DNA of 64,000 nt, from the NCBI GenBank assembly GCA_963737015.1, contig CAVTQZ010000003.1, positions 124,001 through 188,000 on the forward strand. Direction: 5' to 3'. Each line of letters opens with the position of its first letter. The first letter of the stretch is position 1. This document shows, in pieces, positions 36,276 to 44,376 of this stretch. The position numbers were made by a program, and so were the translations under genes. Under the pieces are notes generated by a model. The model saw nothing but the letters and a program-made list of their open reading frames with translations. It searched no databases and was not told where the DNA came from. This stretch comes from CAVTQZ01 sp963737015 (GTDB lineage: Bacteria > Actinomycetota > Acidimicrobiia > Acidimicrobiales > UBA8190).

Positions 36276-37610
36276 ATGCCCACATCGATGCGCCCACCAC
36301 CTTCCTCCATGCCGCGCTCGGCCATGAGCATGCCCGGTTCCGGTGGAGGGGACTTTCTCGAGCGCTTGCTCGGTGACCTCCTCGGGATGATGGGACGCTC
36401 GGCGGGCGGCACGGGGAGCCAGGTCGATCTCGCCCGGACGTTCGCACAGTCCGTCGCCTCGGGTGGGGAGCCGGAGCCCAACGTCGAACCGGTCGCGCGC
36501 ATGGCCCTCGAGGAGCTCGTGAGGATCGCCGAGCTGCACGTCTCGGAGATCACCGGACTCAGCGTCACGACCGACGCCGCCCCGCTCGACGTCGTCGCCG
36601 TCGGACCCGGTACGTGGGCTTGGAACACGATCGACGACTGGCGCTTCGTGCTCGACGCGATGGCCGCACCGGCGTCCGGGGCGCCGGGACAAAAGGACGA
36701 CGAGCCGACCGATCCGCAGACGGGCCCGCGCCCTGAACCCGAGCCACCGGCCGAGACCGCCACAGGGCTCGGGCTCACCGAGCTCGGAAAGCTCGACGAC
36801 CTCGAGGACGGCGCCGGGGGTCCCGCCGAGCTGGTGGCGAGGTTCATGGCGACCATGGGCCCGATGCTCGCTTCGATGCAACTCGGCTCGGCCGTCGGCC
36901 ACCTTGCGCGGACGACTCTCGGTCAGTACGAGCTCCCGGTCCCACGCCCCCCCGGTCGTCTCCTCGTGGTACCCGCCAACCTCCAGAAGTTCGCTGATGA
37001 TTGGAGCCTCGCGCTCGACCAGGTACGTCTGTGGGTGTGCCTTCAGGAGGTGACAGCAAGCGCGATCTTCGCCAAGCCTCACGTAAGCGCTCGGTTCACA
37101 GAGCTCATCGCCGAAGTGGTGAGCGCGATGGCCGAGGACACGAGCGGCATCATGAACAAGCTCGGCGAGTTCGACCTCAGCGATCCGATGGCTCTGCAGG
37201 GGCTGCTCGGTGATCCCGAGGCGCTTCTCGGCACACCCACCGCGCCGGCGAGGACGCGCGCCTCGGAGGATCTCGGTGCACTTACCGCCGCCCTCGTCGG
37301 ATATACAGAGCATGTCCTGGACGAGGCTGCGACCCGCCTTCTCGGCGGAGGCACCGCCCTCTCCGAAGCGTGGCGGCGGCGTCGGCGCGATCGCGAAAGC
37401 GCCGACAGGGCAGCTGAGCTCCTCCTCGGCCTCGACCTTGGACCCGCACAGATCGAACGCGGCAACGCGTTCATCAAGGGCGTGCTGGAGAGAGCCGGAA
37501 AGGAGGGCCTCGCACAGCTGTGGTCTTCCGAGCGCTCACTTCCGACACCGGCGGAGGTCGAGGCTCCCGGGCTCTGGCTCGAACGCATCCGCCTTCCCGA
37601 AGAGCCCTGA
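36276..37610 (+). CDS. DUF2342-type zincin-like protein with lost HExxH motif
   Basis: About 444 residues from ATG 36276. The core GHLARTTLGQYELPVP, LVVPANLQKFADDW and RLWVCLQEVTASAIF matches the actinobacterial zinc-dependent metalloprotease/DUF2342 family (M. tuberculosis Rv3195 is a member beside the UPF0182 and PDZ genes). The family motif is HExxH; here positions 257-261 read QEVTA, so both zinc-binding histidines are replaced. The protein should therefore be inactive as a metalloprotease. A low-complexity insertion (Pro/Glu-rich, ~135-165) separates the N-terminal part. Start 36276 is preferred over 36195, which overlaps the previous gene. Confidence 0.82.
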   Translation: MPTSMRPPPSSMPRSAMSMPGSGGGDFLERLLGDLLGMMGRSAGGTGSQVDLARTFAQSVASGGEPEPNVEPVARMALEELVRIAELHVSEITGLSVTTDAAPLDVVAVGPGTWAWNTIDDWRFVLDAMAAPASGAPGQKDDEPTDPQTGPRPEPEPPAETATGLGLTELGKLDDLEDGAGGPAELVARFMATMGPMLASMQLGSAVGHLARTTLGQYELPVPRPPGRLLVVPANLQKFADDWSLALDQVRLWVCLQEVTASAIFAKPHVSARFTELIAEVVSAMAEDTSGIMNKLGEFDLSDPMALQGLLGDPEALLGTPTAPARTRASEDLGALTAALVGYTEHVLDEAATRLLGGGTALSEAWRRRRRDRESADRAAELLLGLDLGPAQIERGNAFIKGVLERAGKEGLAQLWSSERSLPTPAEVEAPGLWLERIRLPEEP

Positions 37611-37629
37611 GCTCGCCGGGCCCGCGCTC

Positions 37630-37944
37630 CTATATGAGCGAGGCGTCCTCTTCGGCGGCCGGCGCCGTCTCTTCCTCCTCGGGCACACCGAGGTCCCACT
37701 CGAGCTCGAGATGCTCGCGCTCGGCGTCGCGCGTCACGCGCTCGCGGTTACGCCGGTACTGCGGGTCGTGCGGGGGCAGCAAAGTGAGACGGGCGATGGT
37801 TCTGTCGCGGAAAGGTTCGATGACCGAGGGATCCCCATATTCGGACTGCACTTCCCAGTGCGGGGCGACAGGACCCAGATAGACGACCTTGACATGACCA
37901 CGCGGGGGTTGGGGTTCTTCTGTCTCCTCGATCTCCTCCGGCAA
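37630..37944 (-). CDS. Conserved hypothetical acidic protein
   Basis: 104 residues, Glu-rich at both ends, with a central VKVVYLGPVAPHWEVQSEYG and RLTLLPPHDPQYRRNRERV. It has no signal peptide or membrane segment. Convergent with the zincin gene. The family is unrecognised; codon use and the conserved-looking core support a real gene. Confidence 0.6.
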   Translation of the reverse strand: MPEEIEETEEPQPPRGHVKVVYLGPVAPHWEVQSEYGDPSVIEPFRDRTIARLTLLPPHDPQYRRNRERVTRDAEREHLELEWDLGVPEEEETAPAAEEDASLI

Positions 37945-38088
37945 GTCCTCGCCTCCTAAAACTCACAGTGAACTCACAGCACGACTTGTGCGCCAGGTCT
38001 AGCAGGACCTTCTCGGTCCGTGCGCGCGCCGACAGCCGAAAACACCCGGAAACGCTGAACACACAGAGTCTTTCAAGAGTACCTGCCT

Positions 38089-38103
38089 GATATCCTTAAT
38101 ATC
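38089..38103 (+). promoter_or_regulatory. AT-rich palindrome and possible -10 box before whiB-like gene
   Basis: GATAT-CCTTA-ATATC forms an inverted repeat just before the AGGAGGG ribosome-binding site (38108-38114). TATCCT (38091-38096) fits an actinobacterial -10 box (TAnnnT). No good -35 hexamer was seen at the expected distance. Confidence 0.35.
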
Positions 38104-38118
38104 GACTTAGGAGGGCCC

Positions 38119-38367
38119 GTGGACAGCGACTGGATGGCTCGGGGAAGGTGCCGCGACATGGACCCCGCCATCTTCTTCCCGAACGACGGGTTGGGGGTGC
38201 AGGCCGCGCAGCGCATATGTGCGGATTGCCCCGTGAAGACGGCTTGTCTCGAGTACGCACTCGCGAACCGCGTCGATCATGGTGTATGGGGCGGCGCGTC
38301 CGAGCGCGAGCGTAGGCGCATCCTCCGCCGAAGGCGGCTGTCCAGGCTCCAGGCGACTCACCCCTGA
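38119..38367 (+). CDS. WhiB-family iron-sulfur transcription regulator (copy 1)
   Basis: 82 residues with the four cysteines of the [4Fe-4S] site: GRCRDMDP, then ICADCPVKTACLEYA (CxxCx5C). The GVWGG turn and basic C-terminus ERERRRILRRRRLSR for DNA or sigma-factor contacts follow. WhiB proteins control redox, developmental or virulence programmes by binding the sigma factor. GTG start at 38119 with AGGAGGG four bases upstream. A second WhiB lies 0.9 kb downstream on the other strand. Confidence 0.95.
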   Translation: MDSDWMARGRCRDMDPAIFFPNDGLGVQAAQRICADCPVKTACLEYALANRVDHGVWGGASERERRRILRRRRLSRLQATHP

Positions 38368-38403
38368 TCGAACCCTCCTTGCGCACTCGCGCGGGCACCT
38401 GAA

Positions 38404-39276
38404 GTGCTCGAGTGCGTGGTCAACATCAGCGAAGGTCGCGACCATTCCGTACTCGACGAAGTCGTCGCCGGTGCCGGCGAAGCGTTCCTAGACCTTCACG
38501 TGGACGCCGATCATCACCGCAGCGTCGTCACCCTCGGGGGCCCGGGAACCGAAGAAGCCGTGCGGCGGGTCGCTCGCGTGAGCGTCGAGAGGATCCGCCT
38601 CGATAACCACAGCGGTGTCCATCCGCGCTTTGGGGCCCTCGACGTCGTTCCGTTCGTCCCTCTGGGCCAAGGCGGAAGCGCGCTCGCAGCCGTCGAGGGC
38701 GGGGAATTCCCGGACGGCACGCTCCAAGAGGCGGTCGACGCACGAGACCGTTTCGCGTCATGGGCGGCGCGAGAGCTCGGAGTTCCGTGTTTCCTCTACG
38801 GACCCGAGCGCACGCTTCCCGACTTGAGACGGCGCGCGTTCGTGGACCTGCTGCCCGAGTTCGGCCCGACGACTCCACACCCGAGCACCGGGGCCTGCGC
38901 GGTCGGGGCGCGGTTCGTGCTGGTCGCCTACAACCTCTGGCTCGAGACCGCCGACATCGCGACAGCGCGGTCGATCGCGAGGGAGATGAGAGGCCCGCAC
39001 GTGCGGGCGCTGGGTCTGCCGGTCGGCGCGGGTACGCAGGTCTCGTGCAACTTGCTCGACCCTTTTGTCATCGGCCCGGAAGAGGCTTACGACTCTGTCG
39101 CCGAGATGGCCGCAACGTTCGGGACCGAGCTTCTCCGGGCCGAGCTCGTCGGGCTCGTACCTTCAGCCGTGGTCGAGTCGATCCCCCCCGAGCGCCGAGC
39201 CGAGCTCGACGTCGACCCCGACAGGACGATCGAGGCTCGCCTGAGCGATGCCAAGAGTCGCAGCCCGCGGGGCTGA
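38404..39276 (+). CDS. Glutamate formimidoyltransferase
   Basis: 290 residues matching the FTCD N-terminal transferase: LECVVNISEGRDHSVLDEV, NHSGVHPRFGALDVVPFVPL and YNLWLETADIATARSIAREM. It moves the formimino group of N-formimino-L-glutamate to tetrahydrofolate (histidine degradation). The cyclodeaminase domain is absent, as in other stand-alone transferases. No hut genes are near. The GTG start is 37 bases after the WhiB stop. Confidence 0.9.
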   Translation: MLECVVNISEGRDHSVLDEVVAGAGEAFLDLHVDADHHRSVVTLGGPGTEEAVRRVARVSVERIRLDNHSGVHPRFGALDVVPFVPLGQGGSALAAVEGGEFPDGTLQEAVDARDRFASWAARELGVPCFLYGPERTLPDLRRRAFVDLLPEFGPTTPHPSTGACAVGARFVLVAYNLWLETADIATARSIAREMRGPHVRALGLPVGAGTQVSCNLLDPFVIGPEEAYDSVAEMAATFGTELLRAELVGLVPSAVVESIPPERRAELDVDPDRTIEARLSDAKSRSPRG

Positions 39277-39293
39277 AAGGTAACCGGCCCCTC

Positions 39294-39578
39294 TCAGGAG
39301 GCGGCGGTGGTCTCGGCGCGACGGCTCATGGCCCGCATCCGGCGAACCCGCCGGCGCTCACGCTCTGACAATCCCCCCCAGATCCCGAACTTCTCTCCGT
39401 TCGCCAGCGCGTACTCGAGGCAGTCCTCTCGCACGACGCAACCGCGGCACACCTCTTTCGCCTCTCGCGTAGAAGCACCGCGTTCGGGAAAGAACAGGTC
39501 TGGGTCAACTCCCATGCAGTTGGCCCGGTTCTGCCAATCCCGCTCCTGGCGGCCGTACAGCAGTGTGACTACGTCCAC
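39294..39578 (-). CDS. WhiB-family iron-sulfur transcription regulator (copy 2)
   Basis: 94 residues: ANCMGVDPDLFFPERG, then EVCRGCVVREDCLEYALANG (CxxCx5C), GIWGG and SERERRRVRRMRAMSRR. All four cluster cysteines are present. Its layout differs from copy 1 by a longer N-terminus. GTG start 39578, with a palindrome 30 bases upstream. Confidence 0.95.
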   Translation of the reverse strand: MDVVTLLYGRQERDWQNRANCMGVDPDLFFPERGASTREAKEVCRGCVVREDCLEYALANGEKFGIWGGLSERERRRVRRMRAMSRRAETTAAS

Positions 39579-39607
39579 CGGTACGTCCTCCCCTCGCCTT
39601 CAAGGTC

Positions 39608-39620
39608 GCCACTAAGTGGC
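39608..39620. promoter_or_regulatory. Palindrome upstream of the second whiB-like gene
   Basis: GCCACT-A-AGTGGC is a perfect 6+6 palindrome centred 36 bases before the GTG start on the minus strand. It is of a size and place suited to a regulator operator. No family assigned. Confidence 0.4.
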
Positions 39621-39751
39621 ACAAATGTAATTACAGCTGTGTCATCTTGATCTATCGACCCCCGGAGCGCAAGAGGAAGTTTCGGTTCTTTGAGCCGCTT
39701 TCCTCACTTTTCAGTGACACAATTGGACAACAACGTCACGTCAAGTAGGGC

Positions 39752-41809
39752 TCACCGGGTTCGGCGCAGCAGGAGTGTCAGGCGCCGCGTCCGCGAGAAG
39801 CGAGCGCTGCGCTTGTGCTCGAGGAAGTCCACGAGCACGTAGTCACCGAGGGTCTCCGGAGTCGTGAAGAAGGCTCGGCCCCGGTTCAACTTGGTCATCT
39901 GCTCCACGAATCCCTGAAGCGAGCGGTTGGCGTCGAGCATGAAGGTGTTGATCGTTATCCCTGCACGCGTGCAACGTGCGACTTCGGCGAGCGTTGCGCG
40001 AACGGTCTCGGGCACGGGCGGGTAGCTGAAGGAGACCTCGTGCCCGTCCCCGTCCGGCGTCGGCACGAGATGAGCGGTCGGCTCCCCGTCGGTGATCATG
40101 ATCACCTGCTTCGTGCCCGGCCGGTGCGCCAGCAGGCGGCGGCTCAGGAGCAACCCGTGCTGGATGTTCGTGCCGTACACGAAGTCCCACGAGACTTCGG
40201 GCAGGTCCTCGGCTTTTATCTCTCGCGCTACTTCCGAGAAACCGACGAGGCCGAGGAAGTCGCGCGGGAAACGCGTCGAGATGAGAGTGTGCAGCGCGAT
40301 GGCGACCTTCTTCGCTGCGAGGAAGTTGTCGCGCATGGGCATCGAGAGCGAGAGGTCGACCATGAGCACAGTGGACGACCTGGTGAGGTGCTCGGTCCGC
40401 GCGATCTCGAAGTCCTCCGGTTCCAGATCGACGGGCGTGCCCGTACCGGCCCGCCTCACCGCGTTGTGCACCGTCCGTTGGATGTCGAGCACGAAGGGAT
40501 CCCCGAACTCGTAGGGCTTCGTCTGTCCCTCGGGTTCGTGACCCACGCCCACCCGGCGATCGTTGTGAGCGCCTAGGCGGTCCTTGGCCAGCTTGGAGAA
40601 GAGCTCCGACAGGGCCCTCTGACCGATGCGGCGGATGCCGCTGGCGGTCAGTTCGTAACGGCCCTCGCGCTGTTCGATGAGCCCCGCCTCTTCGAGCTGC
40701 TTCGCGAGCCTGGCGAGTCGATCGAGTGACCGTGCTGCGTCTTCGCCCATGTGCCTCTCGACCTGCTCGAGATCCACCTCCGCGAGCGCCGCAGGTGACG
40801 AAGCCGAGTGGAGGAACTGCTCCAGGCGGTCCATCTCCCCGAGACGGCGCGCGGCGGCGGCAGCATCCGCGAGACCCATCGGGTCGGACCCGCTGAAGCG
40901 GTAGCTGCGCCCCCAGCCGGCACCGGGGACGGCCTTCTGGAGGTTCTGCGCCAGACGGTCGACCTGCCATCGCAGATCGAGATCCTCGAAGACGGATTCG
41001 GCGAGAGCCTGCAGTTGGGCTCTTTGCTCGGGTGACATCGAGTCCAGCACCGCCTGGGCCGCCGCCATCTGAGCTGCGAACTGCTCGAGCAGCTCGTCGA
41101 GCGACTTCGGACTACCCGGGAAGAAGTCGCCGAATCGCTCCATGAAGCTCTCGAACGAGGGATCGAGCTCCTCGCCCTGCTCCCGCTGTTCGATCATTCG
41201 GTTGAGCGCGTCGAGCATCTGGCGGACGCGCTCGAGCTGCTCGGGGTCGGGGTCCGTCATCGCTTCGGAGAGCTGGTCGAACCAGCTTCGGGCGATCTCC
41301 TCCCGTAGGCGTTCGAGCAGCTCCTCGAAGTGCTCCCGCGCCTCAGAGGACATGAACTCGTACTGCTGCAACCCACGAACACGTCCCGCGAGGTCCTCGG
41401 GGAGGAGGTCGAGCTGGAGACCCCTCTCCGCTGCGACTTCTTCTGTCACCTGTTGGCGTCTTTCGTCACCCGAGTCCCGTGCCTCTTGGGCGATCGCGTC
41501 GAGCCCGGTGCGCTCCTCGGAGACGACTTCCCCGAGCTCGCGTGCGATCTCGTGGAATGCTCCGGGCAACTCACCGCTCTCGAGCTCCTCCTGGCGGCGG
41601 CGGCGCAGGCGCTCCATCAGTTCGCGTAGCCCTTGCACACGCTCGCCGTTCGGGTCGCGAAAGCCCGAATTGATCAGACGCCGCAGTGCCGCATCCGGGT
41701 CGCCGTGGTAGAGCAGGTCGTCCGCCAACTGACCGAAGAGCGAGTCGACCTCGTCCTCGAAGCCGCGCTGGGTCCCGTCCCAGCGGCTGTATTCGAAGCG
41801 GTGGCTCAT
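39752..41809 (-). CDS. VWA domain protein (partner of MoxR-type ATPase)
   Basis: 685 residues. Residues 1-400 are helical and highly charged; the C-terminal part is a von Willebrand A domain with a MIDAS motif DLSLSMPM (~483-490) and the later TDGEPTAHL. It is similar in size and layout to M. tuberculosis Rv0959. Proteins of this kind work with an AAA+ MoxR/ChlI-like ATPase, probably as chaperones for metal insertion or complex assembly. The start overlaps the ATPase stop (ATGA, 41806-41809), so both are translated together. Confidence 0.9.
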   Translation of the reverse strand: MSHRFEYSRWDGTQRGFEDEVDSLFGQLADDLLYHGDPDAALRRLINSGFRDPNGERVQGLRELMERLRRRRQEELESGELPGAFHEIARELGEVVSEERTGLDAIAQEARDSGDERRQQVTEEVAAERGLQLDLLPEDLAGRVRGLQQYEFMSSEAREHFEELLERLREEIARSWFDQLSEAMTDPDPEQLERVRQMLDALNRMIEQREQGEELDPSFESFMERFGDFFPGSPKSLDELLEQFAAQMAAAQAVLDSMSPEQRAQLQALAESVFEDLDLRWQVDRLAQNLQKAVPGAGWGRSYRFSGSDPMGLADAAAAARRLGEMDRLEQFLHSASSPAALAEVDLEQVERHMGEDAARSLDRLARLAKQLEEAGLIEQREGRYELTASGIRRIGQRALSELFSKLAKDRLGAHNDRRVGVGHEPEGQTKPYEFGDPFVLDIQRTVHNAVRRAGTGTPVDLEPEDFEIARTEHLTRSSTVLMVDLSLSMPMRDNFLAAKKVAIALHTLISTRFPRDFLGLVGFSEVAREIKAEDLPEVSWDFVYGTNIQHGLLLSRRLLAHRPGTKQVIMITDGEPTAHLVPTPDGDGHEVSFSYPPVPETVRATLAEVARCTRAGITINTFMLDANRSLQGFVEQMTKLNRGRAFFTTPETLGDYVLVDFLEHKRSARFSRTRRLTLLLRRTR

Positions 41810-43239
41810 CGGCTCCTGTACATGGCTTTCGATCCCGAAGCATCCTTGTTGAGACGCTTGGTCAGATGCAGTCCTTCGAGGACGAACTCGAGCGCGCTCG
41901 CAACTGCTCCCGGTGTCTCACCGCCGGCGATCGCCAGCACGGGCGCCTCCAACGCCGGAACGTTCGCCATCACTTCTGTGTATGCCGATGACGGGAGGTC
42001 GTCGCCGACGTGGACGACCTGGCTCTCGTCGAAGGCGGCAACGACCGGCGCCAGACGGTCCGTGGGGCAACGCTTGCGGAACACAGCGAGCAACGCCGCC
42101 GAGACGAGACCCTGGAGGATCTTCTCCTCACGTCCTTCCTCCAAAGCCTCGATCTCGATCTTCCCCTGCGTCGATGCCACGAGCGCTGCGAGATCGCTCA
42201 CACGCGGAACCGCCTCGGGCTCTTTGAGCCGAAGAGCGCGTCGCGTTGCGTTGGCCGAGAGGGTCTCGAAGTTGGAGATGCTGAGCCGAACGGACACTCC
42301 GGAGCGTTGGTTCACATGGGGGCTCTGGCGCGCAAGTTGGGAGATCTCAGCGACCACCTCGGCCATGAACGGCGGCACCTCCACGCGGGGGCTGTCGGCC
42401 GACTCCGAACCCTGGCGCGCCTCCTGCGCGACGATCGCAAGCTCCGTCTCGGTGTCCGGTGGGTAGTGCGTACGGATCTGCGCGCCGAAGCGGTCCTTGA
42501 GCGGGGTGATGATCCTGCCCCGGTTGGTGTAGTCCTCGGGGTTCGCGGTCGCCACGAGCATGACGTCGAGCGGGAGGCGCACGGTGAAGCCCCGGATCTG
42601 AACGTCGCGCTCCTCGAGCACGTTGAGCAACCCGACCTGGATCCTCTCCGCCAGGTCCGGAAGCTCGTTTATCGCGAATATGCCTCGGTTCGAGCGCGGG
42701 ACGAGGCCGTAGTGGATCGTGAGCTCGTCCGCGAGGTATCGCCCTTCGGCGACCTTTATGGGGTCCACCTCGCCGATCAGGTCCGCGATCGACGTGTCGG
42801 GGGTAGCCAGCTTCTCGGCGAAGCGAAGATCGCGGTGCACCCAGCTCACCGGTGTCTCTTCACCCTTCGATGCGACGAGCTCCCTGGCGTGTCGCGACAC
42901 GGGGCGGTACGGGTCGTCACGGATCTCCGACCCGGCGACGACCGGCAGCCATTCGTCGAGAAGCGAGCTGAGCGAACGGAGGATCCGCGTCTTTGCCTGT
43001 CCGCGCTCTCCGAGGAGGATCATGTCGTGACCGGCCAGGATCGCGTTCTCGACCTGGGGTAGCACCGTGTCGTCGAATCCGAGCACGCCGTCGACCAGGG
43101 GTCTGCCCTCAGCGATGCGGATGGCTGCATTGCGCCGCAGCTCTTCGTGGACGGGGACGCTCTCCCAGCCCGATGCGCGTAACTCGCCGAGATTCGACGG
43201 AAGGTCTTTTGGCGCGTCGGGGGGCAGAAGATCGCTCAT
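41806..43239 (-). CDS. MoxR/magnesium-chelatase-like AAA+ ATPase
   Basis: 477 residues with Walker A ILLGERGQAKTRI (~71-83), Walker B GIFAINELPDLAERIQVGLL and the sensor-1 MLVATANPEDYTNRGRI. The Walker A reads GERGQAKT, with Ala in place of the usual Gly-Lys neighbour, as in related ChlI-like proteins of the Rv0958 type. It is coupled to the VWA protein, as with chelatase I/D or MoxR/VWA pairs. Confidence 0.9.
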   Translation of the reverse strand: MSDLLPPDAPKDLPSNLGELRASGWESVPVHEELRRNAAIRIAEGRPLVDGVLGFDDTVLPQVENAILAGHDMILLGERGQAKTRILRSLSSLLDEWLPVVAGSEIRDDPYRPVSRHARELVASKGEETPVSWVHRDLRFAEKLATPDTSIADLIGEVDPIKVAEGRYLADELTIHYGLVPRSNRGIFAINELPDLAERIQVGLLNVLEERDVQIRGFTVRLPLDVMLVATANPEDYTNRGRIITPLKDRFGAQIRTHYPPDTETELAIVAQEARQGSESADSPRVEVPPFMAEVVAEISQLARQSPHVNQRSGVSVRLSISNFETLSANATRRALRLKEPEAVPRVSDLAALVASTQGKIEIEALEEGREEKILQGLVSAALLAVFRKRCPTDRLAPVVAAFDESQVVHVGDDLPSSAYTEVMANVPALEAPVLAIAGGETPGAVASALEFVLEGLHLTKRLNKDASGSKAMYRSR

Positions 43240-43539
43240 CTGTTCGAGCCTAGGCCCTCACCTGTTGCCTCTTCCTGCGCCTCCGAGCCGTCCGATTCGG
43301 CCCTCGCAGCGCTCGTCGAACCCTTCGGCGACCCGGGGCTTTCGCAGTCCACCTCAGAGGTGGAAAGATGATGTTTCGTCAGCCCTGCGGTGAGGGGGAG
43401 GATCCGCGGGTCTTCCGTCGGGCCGATCGGTGCGAATGGAGGGGTGGTCCCTTCGCGCCACGGTTTTCGACGAATTCGGCTGCGTGCTCTATATAGATAG
43501 AGAGACGGCGGGCCGGACGAGACAAGGAGTGGGCCGGTT
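43240..43539. promoter_or_regulatory. Divergent control region between the MoxR and succinate dehydrogenase genes
   Basis: 300 bases without a gene. TCCACCT-CAG-AGGTGGA (43348-43364) is a perfect 7-bp hairpin. CTCTAT-ATAG-ATAGAG (43487-43502) is an AT-rich inverted repeat about 40 bases before the sdh start; its TATAGAT centre could be a -10 box. No clear -35. Confidence 0.4.
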
Positions 43540-44370
43540 GTGAGCATCAGGGCCGAGCAGCTTGACCCGGTACCGGTGTCGCTTAGCGGGGTGCGCGGCG
43601 GGCCCGATCAGAGGACCGTCCGGCGCGACGCGTGGTGGAGGTTCCCTGCGGCGACGGTCGCTTTCCTGACAGTGATCGTCGTCTACCTGACTTGGGCGAT
43701 CTTCCAGAACGCCTACTACTTCGTCGGGACGTCCAAGCACCGGGACCTGATATCGCCCTTCTACTCCCCCTGCATCACAGGCAGCTGCGTGCCCGGTGCG
43801 CACGGCACCTTCCTGGTCCTGCACTGGTGGATGATCACACCCGCGCTGATCGCGGTGGTCGTGCCCGGTGGGTTCAGGCTCACGTGTTACTACTACCGCA
43901 AGGCCTACTACCGCGGTTTCTGGCAGTCCCCGCCGGCTTGCGGAGTGGCCGACGGACACCCGACGTACACCGGTGAGTCCCGTTTCCCTCTCATCTTGCA
44001 GAACTTTCACCGTTACTTCTTCCTGTTGGCTTTGATCTTCAACGTCATCTTGACCATCGACGCCGTCATGGCGTTCCGGCTCCCGGGCGACGGCGGCATC
44101 GGCGTGAGCGTGGGAACCCTCGTCCTGGTCGTGAACGCCGTGCTCCTGTGGCTCTACTCCGGGTCATGTCACGCATGTCGCCACCTGTGTGGCGGGAACA
44201 CGAACCAGTTCTCGAAGCATCCGGTCCGGTACCGGGTGTGGAGGTTCCTCACGCCACTGAACGCCAAGCACATGGAAATCGCCTGGATCAGCCTGGCGTG
44301 GGTCGCTTTCGCAGACCTCTACGTGCGGCTGGTCGCGAGCGGTGCGTTCACCGACCCGAAGCTCTTCTGA
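43540..44370 (+). CDS. Succinate dehydrogenase/fumarate reductase membrane anchor
   Basis: 276 residues with about five membrane helices. Histidines lie in TFLVLHWWMITPALIAVV and LQNFHRYFFLLALIFN, and a SGSCHACRHLCGG cysteine/histidine motif precedes NQFSKHPVRYRVWRF. It corresponds in length and gene order to M. tuberculosis Rv0249c (Sdh1 anchor). It would pass electrons to menaquinone from the soluble subunits. GTG start. Confidence 0.9.
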   Translation: MSIRAEQLDPVPVSLSGVRGGPDQRTVRRDAWWRFPAATVAFLTVIVVYLTWAIFQNAYYFVGTSKHRDLISPFYSPCITGSCVPGAHGTFLVLHWWMITPALIAVVVPGGFRLTCYYYRKAYYRGFWQSPPACGVADGHPTYTGESRFPLILQNFHRYFFLLALIFNVILTIDAVMAFRLPGDGGIGVSVGTLVLVVNAVLLWLYSGSCHACRHLCGGNTNQFSKHPVRYRVWRFLTPLNAKHMEIAWISLAWVAFADLYVRLVASGAFTDPKLF

Positions 44371-44376
44371 ACTGAG

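Noticed and set aside
39843..43062. Long frames opposite the VWA and MoxR genes
   Set aside because: They mirror the codon bias of the real genes and show no domain; the VWA and ATPase frames are well supported.
39752..43239. MoxR/VWA pair as a new defence system
   Set aside because: The pair matches the housekeeping Rv0958/Rv0959-type layout and has no nuclease, protease or other effector genes around it.
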